Source: an uncultured Opitutia bacterium
GTDB taxonomy: Bacteria > Verrucomicrobiota > Verrucomicrobiia > Opitutales > UBA953
Reading direction: 5' to 3'
Assembly: GCA_903910245.1 (NCBI GenBank)
Contig: CAIVYX010000065.1
Location: 1 to 17,586, forward strand
Length of the DNA: 17,586 bases
Positions 10,454-17,586 of this stretch are shown one piece after another (position 1 is the stretch's first letter; every line of letters starts with the position of its first letter). The translations under genes and the position numbers were made by a program. The notes under the pieces were generated by a model, which saw only the letters and a list, made by a program, of their open reading frames with translations, was not told the origin of the DNA and did not search any database.

Positions 10454-11951
10454 ATGAGCGCCTCCCAAGGCGCCCCAGCGGCCGGAACGAAAATCGCTAA
10501 ATCTTTTTCCTGTCACGCGTTCCCGCACCGGTGCGCGGGCGTCCTGCTTCATCCAACGGCCTTACCCGGAGACGGTCCCGTAGGTTCGCTCGGCGCCGAA
10601 GCCCGTCGCTTCATCGACATCATCGCCGCGGCCGGTTTCTCGTGGTGGCAGGTCTGTCCACTTGGCCCCACCGGCTATGGCGACTCGCCCTACCAAGCAC
10701 TCTCCGTCTTCGCCGGCAACCCCTACCTCCTCGACCTAACCGACCTCGGTGCACGCAAACTGCTCACGGCCGAGGAAATCGCTTCGCTCCGGCGCGGCAG
10801 CGATGAGCGGACCGACTACGGTCGACTCTGGAATCACCTACGCCCGACGCTCCAGCTCGCCGCCCGCCGCGGCGCTGCGATCCTGAAGCAGAACGCCGCC
10901 TTCGGCCGCTTCCGCGAAAAGCACGCCGGCTGGCTGGATGCCTGGTGCCGATTCTCCGCCTTGCGCGAAGCGAATGGCTTCACCGCTCCCGACCGATGGA
11001 CGATTGATGAAGCCCCGGCTCATCTCGTCGTCGAGGCCGAGGTACTGCAGTTCCTCTTCGCCGAACAGTGGCGGTCGCTTCGCGAGTACGCACACAGTAA
11101 AGGCGTCCGATTCTTCGGCGACGAACCCATCTACGTCGCAGCTGACGGTTGCGACGCTAAGACACGTCCCGAACTTTTTCAGCTCGACCAAGCCGGCCGG
11201 CCGCTCGCCGTCGCCGGCGTGCCGCCCGACTACTTCGCCGCAGATGGCCAGCTGTGGGGCAATCCGCTCTACGCCTGGGACCGTCATGCCGCCGATGGCT
11301 TCGCCTGGTGGAAGGCGCGCGTGCATCACGACCTCGAGCTGTTCGACGCAATCCGCATCGACCACTTCCGCGGCATCCATGATTTCTGGAGCGTGCCCGC
11401 CGGGGCGCCCAACGCTCGCGAAGGCCAATGGTTCGATGGCCCCGGGCTCGCGTTCACGGGTGCACTGGCTGGGCTCCCGCTCGTCGCCGAAGATCTCGGC
11501 CTGCTCTCGCCCGGCGTCGACGTGCTCCGGACAGCCTCAGGCCTGCCCGGCATGTCGGTATTGCAGTTCGGCTTCGGCGGTCCGCCCGAGGGCAATCCCC
11601 ACTTCCCGACAAACATCACCGCCGACCGCATCGTCTACACTGGTACGCACGATAACGATACCGTCATCGGCTGGTACGCACAGGCCTCGGCTGAGGAACG
11701 CACGCGCGTTGAGGGTGTCTTCGGCTTTATGGCCTCACCGCACATCACGCTCGCCGAAGCCGCGCTGGCTTCGCCGGGCATCGCCGCGTTCATCCCCGTC
11801 CAAGACCTGCTCGGACTGGGAGCCGAAGCCCGCTTTAATACCCCCGGCAATCCTCAGGGTAATTGGGCCTGGCGCATGAGCGACCTGCAGCTCACCACGC
11901 TCGCGGCGACAGCCGGCGCGTGGAGGCAGCGACTGAAGGCTACGCAGCGGC

Positions 11952-11962
<11 letters not shown>
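10454..11962 (+). CDS. malQ: 4-alpha-glucanotransferase (amylomaltase, GH77)
   Basis: This 502-aa enzyme transfers alpha-1,4-glucan segments between maltodextrins in glycogen and maltose metabolism in the cytosol. It shows the GH77 hallmarks in order: RCAGVLLHPTALPG near the N-terminus, WWQVCPLGPTGYGDSPYQ, FGDEPIYVAADG and VAGVPPDYFAADGQLWGNPLY. The catalytic triad follows: nucleophile D303 in IRIDHFRG, acid/base E346 in VAEDLG, and D400 in THDNDT. The length is normal for a bacterial amylomaltase. About 25 residues precede the first conserved motif, slightly longer than usual, but no later in-frame ATG fits. The start is 1 bp after the foldase gene. No maltodextrin transporter or glycogen genes are adjacent. 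Its 3' end overlaps that of the convergent ettA by 11 bp. Confidence 0.97.
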
Positions 11963-13628
<1,666 letters not shown>

Positions 13629-13696
13629 GGGGGGAAGGTTCTGTGAAGACCCCCGGGGGGCAAGCGGAACCCTCCGGGCGGGCGGGCTTACCGCAC

Positions 13697-13702
13697 TTGA
13701 CA
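13697..13702 (+). promoter_or_regulatory. Possible -35 element (TTGACA) upstream of nusA
   Basis: A perfect TTGACA lies 113-118 bp upstream of the nusA start, in the otherwise GC-rich divergent spacer between ettA and nusA. No good -10 sits at the standard distance: the 17- and 18-bp spacers give AAGGTA and AGGTAA, and TAAGTT (13724-13729) is 21 bp away. Promoter assignment is therefore tentative. If real, the terminator at 13751-13775 would lie in the nusA leader. The rest of 13629-13814 shows G/C runs and no coding potential. Confidence 0.3.
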
Positions 13703-13750
13703 TCCCCCCTAGGGTGCCCAAGGTAAGTTTCAGTTCACCTTTACCGAGGT

Positions 13751-13775
13751 GGGTCCTACCGGACCCGCTTTTTTT
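13751..13775 (+). terminator. Intrinsic terminator in the nusA leader, candidate attenuator
   Basis: GGGTCC (13751-13756) and GGACCC (13761-13766) form a perfect 6-bp stem with a TACC loop. GC and seven Ts (13769-13775) follow, a textbook Rho-independent terminator oriented rightward. No rightward gene ends upstream: ettA is leftward, and malQ ends 1.8 kb earlier. The element lies 40 bp before nusA, so it most plausibly regulates nusA-infB. An alternative pairing, CACCT (13736-13740) with AGGTG (13747-13751), would intrude on the terminator's left arm and could act as a weak antiterminator. Confidence 0.8.
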
Positions 13776-13814
13776 GTCCTCAAATCATTTCACCGAAAAC
13801 CCGTACCCACCACT

Positions 13815-15062
13815 ATGAGCGTCGATATCAAACCCTTCCTCCAATATCTCGAAAAGGAGAAGAACATCAAAAAAGAAGAGGCCTGCGCCCTGATCGTGGA
13901 GGCCATCAAGTCCTCCGTCGAGAAATCGGTCATGGCTGGACAGAACGTTGAGATTAACGCCGACCCCGTGTCCGGCAAGCTCGACGCCTTCGTCGTCCTC
14001 CGCGTAACCGACTCCGTGTCGGACCCCCTCCAGGAGATCAACCCGGTCGCCGCCGCCCTCATCGAGGCCGACGTCAAGGTCGGACAGGAAGTCCGCAAGC
14101 CCATCAACGTGGCGGACCTCGGCCGCATCGCCGCCAAGACCACCCAGCAGTTGCTCAACCAGCGCTTCCGCAAAATCGAGAAGGACCAGGTCTTCCAGGA
14201 GTATAAGGACAAGGTCGGCGACATCGTCACCGGCACTGTCCGTCGTACCGAGCGCGGCAACGTCGTGATCGAACTCGGCACCGCCGAAGCCGTCCTCACC
14301 CATAAGGAACGCTGCCACGGCGACGAATTCCGCACCGGTGACCGCATCCGCTGCCTCCTCCTCGAGATCCGCGAAGACCCGCAGCGCGGCCGCGAGTTCG
14401 TGCTTTCTCGCGCCAACCCGGCGTTCGTGCGCCGCCTCCTCGAGCTCGAGGTCGCCGAAATCGCCGATAAGACTGTCACCATCGCCGCCATGGCCCGCGA
14501 TCCGGGCTATCGCACCAAGATCGCCGTCGACTCCCGTGACCCTAAGGTCGACCCCGTCGGTGCCTGCGTTGGTGCCCGCGGCGCCCGCGTCCGCAATATC
14601 GTCAAGGAACTCGGCGGCGAGAAGATCGACATTATCCGCTACCATGCCGAGCCGCTCAAGCTGCTTGAAGAGGCCATCCGCCCGGCCAAGCCGCGCAACG
14701 TCCGCATCGACGAACGCACCCGCTCCATCCACTTCGAAGTGGACGAAGACGACATGCGCATCGCCATCGGCAGCAAGGGCCGCAACGCGCGCCTGACCTC
14801 TAAGCTCATGGGCTGGGGCCTCAATATCCAGAAGGCCACGCACGCCGCTGAAAGCTTCGAAGCCAAGGCTGGCGACGCCGCCGTCCGCATCGCTGAGCAG
14901 CTCGGCCTCCCCGCCGAGCTCATCGCAAAGTTCGTCGGCCTCGGCATCTCCAGCGTCGAAGCCCTCGAAGGCGCGACGGTAGAAGACTTCAAGGAAAGCG
15001 GTATCCCGGCCGAAGAGGTCGAAGCCGTCCTCGCCGCCTACGCCAAGGGCCGCCGTTCGTAA
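13815..15062 (+). CDS. nusA: Transcription termination/antitermination factor NusA
   Basis: NusA binds RNA polymerase and nascent RNA, modulating pausing, intrinsic termination and antitermination. The 415-aa product shows the expected order. An RNA polymerase-binding N-terminal domain comes first (FLQYLEKEKNIKKEEACALIVEAI, then KTTQQLLNQRFRKIEKD). An S1 domain follows (GDIVTGTVRRTERGNVVIELG and the adjacent HKERCHGDEFRTGDRIRCLL). The KH region includes DPVGACVGARGARVRNIVKELGGEKIDII (GACVGARG from 249) and IGSKGRNARLTSKL (from 318). A short helical C-terminus (LIAKFVGLGISSVEALEGA) resembles one helix-hairpin-helix repeat rather than the two acidic repeats of E. coli. I chose ATG 13815, which begins with SVDIKPFL, because an in-frame GTG at 13749 would place the start inside the terminator. 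No rimP gene precedes it. infB begins 42 bp downstream. Confidence 0.97.
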   Translation: MSVDIKPFLQYLEKEKNIKKEEACALIVEAIKSSVEKSVMAGQNVEINADPVSGKLDAFVVLRVTDSVSDPLQEINPVAAALIEADVKVGQEVRKPINVADLGRIAAKTTQQLLNQRFRKIEKDQVFQEYKDKVGDIVTGTVRRTERGNVVIELGTAEAVLTHKERCHGDEFRTGDRIRCLLLEIREDPQRGREFVLSRANPAFVRRLLELEVAEIADKTVTIAAMARDPGYRTKIAVDSRDPKVDPVGACVGARGARVRNIVKELGGEKIDIIRYHAEPLKLLEEAIRPAKPRNVRIDERTRSIHFEVDEDDMRIAIGSKGRNARLTSKLMGWGLNIQKATHAAESFEAKAGDAAVRIAEQLGLPAELIAKFVGLGISSVEALEGATVEDFKESGIPAEEVEAVLAAYAKGRRS

Positions 15063-15104
15063 TCCTTCCGCACCCCACCCTATCGCCACCCTTCGCCAGC
15101 GCAC

Positions 15105-17507
15105 ATGACCGAGAAGAAGAAAACCGAAGCCAAAAAGCCCGCGCCCACGCAGCGTTTCAGCGACGTGGCCAAGGAGCTCGGCGTCGAGGTCAAGGCGCTG
15201 CTCGCCCTAGTCGACCAGTTCGTGGTCGCTCGTCCCGACTACAAGGACTACGTCTACACCGACGGAAAAAAGCCCGCGGCTTCGAGCAACTTCGGTAAGA
15301 TTTACCGCGAAGACTTCCTGACCTTCGCCGCCGACATGCTCCCGAAGAAGGCCGAGCCTGTGCCTGAACCGGTCGTCGAAGCCCCCAAAGCTCCGGAGCC
15401 GGCCAAGCCCGTCGCGCCTGTCGCCAAGCCAGGTACGCCGCCTCCGGTGAGCATGCCTCCGCGCCCGACCATCGCGCCGACGCCGCTTCCGGCTGCCCGC
15501 CCCCCAGGCGCTCCGATCATCCCTCGCCCGTCGATCGCCCCGACTCCAGCCAAGGCTGACCTGCCGCCCGTTGTCGTCAGTACTCCTCCGCCCATCCCCT
15601 CGCGCCCGACCAACGTCCCGCCGGTCGTCCGCCCGCCCATCGCGCCAGTCGTCAACCGGCCGGCCGCCACCGGCAACCAAGCAGCACCCGGCAGCAGGGG
15701 TGCCATCACCGTCCGTCCGCCTATCGTCGTGCGCGACTTCGCGATCGCGCTTAACCTGAAGCCTTTCCAGGTCATCGGTAACCTGATGGAACTGAATAAG
15801 GTCGTCAGCGTTTCCTCTGTCATCGAGGAAGCCGACGCCCGCAAGGTCGCCGAACGCCACGGCTACACGCTGGAAATCCGCCACCGCGGCGAAGGTGCCC
15901 AGCCCGTCAAGAAGGTCGAAAAGCCTTCCGAAGACGATCCGGCGCTCATGACCTCGCGCCCGCCCGTCGTCTGCGTGCTCGGCCACGTCGACCACGGCAA
16001 GACCACCCTCCTCGACTTCTTCCGTAAGACCAACGTCGTCTCAGGCGAAGCTGGTGGCATCACCCAGCACATCGGCGCCTACTCCGTTTCTTACCAGGGC
16101 GAAAAGCCTGAGTACAAGGGCAAGACCGTCACCTTCCTCGACACTCCTGGCCACGCCGCCTTTGCCAAGATGCGCGAGCGCGGAGCCTCTGTCACGGACG
16201 TCGCCGTACTCGTCGTGGCGGCAGACGACGGCTTCATGCCGCAGACCGAAGAAGCCCTCAAGTTCGCCCAGAAGCATGCCAGCGCCATCGTGGCCGCGAT
16301 CAATAAGGTCGACGCCAAGGGCGCCAACATCGACCGCGTGAAGCAGCAGATGCAGCAGCGCAACATCACCCCGGAAGATTGGGGCGGCGAAACCATCACC
16401 AGCCCGGTGTCGGCGCTCAAGGGCACCGGCATGACCGAGCTCCTCGAGTCGATCCTCCTCCAGGCCGAAGTCCTCGACCTTAAGGCCAACGCGAAGTGCC
16501 CTGCGCAGGGCGTCGTCATCGAATCCCAGATGGAGACCGGCCGCGGCCCTACCGCCACGGTCATCGTCCAGAAGGGCACGCTCAAGCCCGGCGACTCGTT
16601 CGTCTGCGGTGAGACCTGGTGCAAGGTGCGTGCGCTCATGGATGAACGCGGTAACCGGATGCCTTCCGCCACGCCCGGCGCTCCGGCGCTCGTCCTCGGC
16701 TGGGATGCCGTACCGGCCCCCGGCACCAAATTCAAGACCGTCAAGACCGACCGCGAAGCCCGCGAGATCGCCGAAGAAGCCGCCCTCGCCGCCCGCAGGG
16801 CCGCCGAAGCGGTGCAGCAGGCGCCGAACACCGGCGCCCGCCCCGGCATGACGGACCTCGAGCGCCTCATGGCTGCCCTCGTCCAGGACAAGGAGAAGGT
16901 TCTCCGCGTCCTACTCAAGGCCGACGTCAAAGGCACCCTCGAAGCCCTCGAAGGCTGTCTCGTCGAAATTAAATCGAGCAAGGTACGCCTCGAGATTGTC
17001 GGCGGCTCCGTCGGCCCCGTCTCCCAGAGCGACGTCTCGCTCGCCGAGGCGGCCAAGGCCCTCATCGTCGCGTTTGATACCAAGCTCGAGAACGGCGTCC
17101 AGCCGCAGCTCAAGCGCACCGCCGTCCGTCTCATCACCCATGACATCATCTACGAGCTCATCACGCTCGTGAAGGAAGCCATGACCGAGCTCCTCGACCC
17201 CGAAGTCCGCGAGAACAAACTCGGTGCCGCCGAAGTGCGCGCCGTCTTCCCTCTTGGCAAGGAGCACAAGGTCGCCGGTTGCATGGTCACCGAAGGCCTC
17301 ATCCGCCGCGCCTCCAAAGCGCGCGTGGTGCGCGGCGGCAAAATCATCCACAACGGCCCAGTCGAGACCCTGCGTCGCTTCAAGGACGACGCCTCCGAGG
17401 TCAAGGCTGGCTTCGAGTGCGGCATCAAGCTCGGCGGCTACGACGAGTACCAGCCTGGCGACATCATCGAAGCCGTCGAGATGCTGCAGACGCGTCCGTC
17501 GCTCTAA
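15105..17507 (+). CDS. infB: Translation initiation factor IF-2
   Basis: IF2 is the GTPase that brings fMet-tRNA to the 30S subunit and promotes subunit joining. The 800-aa product starts with an IF2-N helical domain (RFSDVAKELGVEVKALLALV). A low-complexity, proline/alanine-rich linker covers about residues 80-205, including the repeated octamers RPTIAPTP (120-127) and RPSIAPTP (141-148). A second IF2-N-like module follows (RDFAIALNLKPFQVIGNLMEL). The G domain has GHVDHGKT (293-300), GITQHIGA, DTPGH (346-350), NKVD (400-403) and SALKG. Domains II to IV continue to the C-terminus, which ends VEMLQTRPSL. All GTPase motifs are intact. The high-proline linker differs from the lysine/glutamate-rich linker of proteobacterial IF2. 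The gene lies between nusA and rbfA, the conserved bacterial order. Confidence 0.98.
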   Translation: MTEKKKTEAKKPAPTQRFSDVAKELGVEVKALLALVDQFVVARPDYKDYVYTDGKKPAASSNFGKIYREDFLTFAADMLPKKAEPVPEPVVEAPKAPEPAKPVAPVAKPGTPPPVSMPPRPTIAPTPLPAARPPGAPIIPRPSIAPTPAKADLPPVVVSTPPPIPSRPTNVPPVVRPPIAPVVNRPAATGNQAAPGSRGAITVRPPIVVRDFAIALNLKPFQVIGNLMELNKVVSVSSVIEEADARKVAERHGYTLEIRHRGEGAQPVKKVEKPSEDDPALMTSRPPVVCVLGHVDHGKTTLLDFFRKTNVVSGEAGGITQHIGAYSVSYQGEKPEYKGKTVTFLDTPGHAAFAKMRERGASVTDVAVLVVAADDGFMPQTEEALKFAQKHASAIVAAINKVDAKGANIDRVKQQMQQRNITPEDWGGETITSPVSALKGTGMTELLESILLQAEVLDLKANAKCPAQGVVIESQMETGRGPTATVIVQKGTLKPGDSFVCGETWCKVRALMDERGNRMPSATPGAPALVLGWDAVPAPGTKFKTVKTDREAREIAEEAALAARRAAEAVQQAPNTGARPGMTDLERLMAALVQDKEKVLRVLLKADVKGTLEALEGCLVEIKSSKVRLEIVGGSVGPVSQSDVSLAEAAKALIVAFDTKLENGVQPQLKRTAVRLITHDIIYELITLVKEAMTELLDPEVRENKLGAAEVRAVFPLGKEHKVAGCMVTEGLIRRASKARVVRGGKIIHNGPVETLRRFKDDASEVKAGFECGIKLGGYDEYQPGDIIEAVEMLQTRPSL

Positions 17508-17512
17508 GCCTT

Positions 17513-17586
17513 ATGTCCCAACGTCAGCTCCGGGTCGCCGAACTGGTCCAGCGCGAGGTCTCCACCGCGCTGCGCCAGAACTGGCC
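17513..17586 (+). CDS. rbfA: Ribosome-binding factor A, N-terminal fragment (continues beyond window)
   Basis: An ATG 5 bp after the infB stop opens a frame reading MSQRQLRVAELVQREVSTAL, which matches the usual RbfA N-terminus (R-x-x-R-V-A-E-x-I-x-R-E-V). Only 24 codons are visible, but rbfA directly follows infB in many bacteria, which supports the call. RbfA is a KH-fold factor needed for 30S maturation and cold adaptation. The tight spacing suggests cotranscription with nusA-infB. Confidence 0.85.
   Translation, partial: MSQRQLRVAELVQREVSTALRQNW

Noticed and set aside
13655..13686. G-runs (GGGGGG and three GGG) resembling a G-quadruplex
   Set aside because: Only three runs are closely spaced, and the fourth requires a 15-nt loop. 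The base composition of the region makes such runs likely by chance.
13785..15104. Long open frame on the minus strand opposite nusA (439 codons)
   Set aside because: It is a shadow of the GC-rich nusA gene. Its translation is an acidic, G/D/E/A-rich low-complexity sequence without any domain, while the plus strand encodes a complete NusA.
15350..15700. Repetitive C/G-rich stretch that could look like a tandem repeat or mobile element
   Set aside because: It encodes the in-frame proline/alanine-rich linker of IF2, and the flanking domains are intact.
16091..17149. Minus-strand frame of 352 codons inside infB
   Set aside because: It is a Ser/Arg/Thr-rich shadow translation opposite intact IF2 GTPase motifs.

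Overview
The window is a GC-rich, densely packed stretch of bacterial chromosome. Most genes abut or overlap and convincing Shine-Dalgarno sequences are scarce. It combines a proline-rich IF2 linker, a nusA-infB-rbfA block with no rimP directly upstream, an NHL-type exported propeller and a Sel1-repeat protein. I read this as most compatible with the Planctomycetes-Verrucomicrobia-Chlamydiae superphylum, probably Verrucomicrobiota (Opitutae-like). That placement is inference from gene character only; no 16S or marker comparison was possible.

Layout. (1) Positions 1-772, minus strand: the N-terminal part of an exported NHL/six-bladed beta-propeller protein that runs off the left edge. (2) 773-1065: a divergent intergenic region with an AT-rich island, a strong sigma70-type -10 (TATAAT), a perfect 7-bp dyad just upstream of the -35, and short direct repeats. 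(3) 1066-4754, plus strand: a tight three-gene operon. It encodes a DUF805 membrane domain fused to an FAD-binding (PCMH-type) oxidoreductase, a class I SAM methyltransferase (20-bp overlap), and a membrane-anchored 362-aa protein of unrecognised family. This is the least ordinary part of the window and the best candidate for an undescribed small pathway. (4) 4742-4835: a long imperfect inverted repeat at the operon's 3' end. (5) 4882-11962, plus strand: a run of closely spaced genes, namely a Sel1-repeat protein, a 97-aa conserved hypothetical, mfd (transcription-repair coupling factor), a SurA/parvulin-like periplasmic foldase (ATGA overlap with mfd) and malQ (4-alpha-glucanotransferase). 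(6) 11952-13628, minus strand: ettA, whose 3' end overlaps that of malQ by 11 bp. (7) 13629-13814: a divergent leader region holding a perfect TTGACA and, 40 bp upstream of nusA, a textbook intrinsic terminator. (8) 13815 to the end: nusA, infB and the first codons of rbfA.

How the genes relate. The right half is core transcription and translation machinery (NusA, IF2, RbfA, with EttA divergent). The intrinsic terminator in the nusA leader suggests attenuation of the operon that encodes a termination/antitermination factor. The middle is housekeeping: DNA repair, envelope protein folding and glycogen/maltodextrin metabolism. The left operon looks like a dedicated membrane-associated redox plus methyl-transfer module with unknown substrate.
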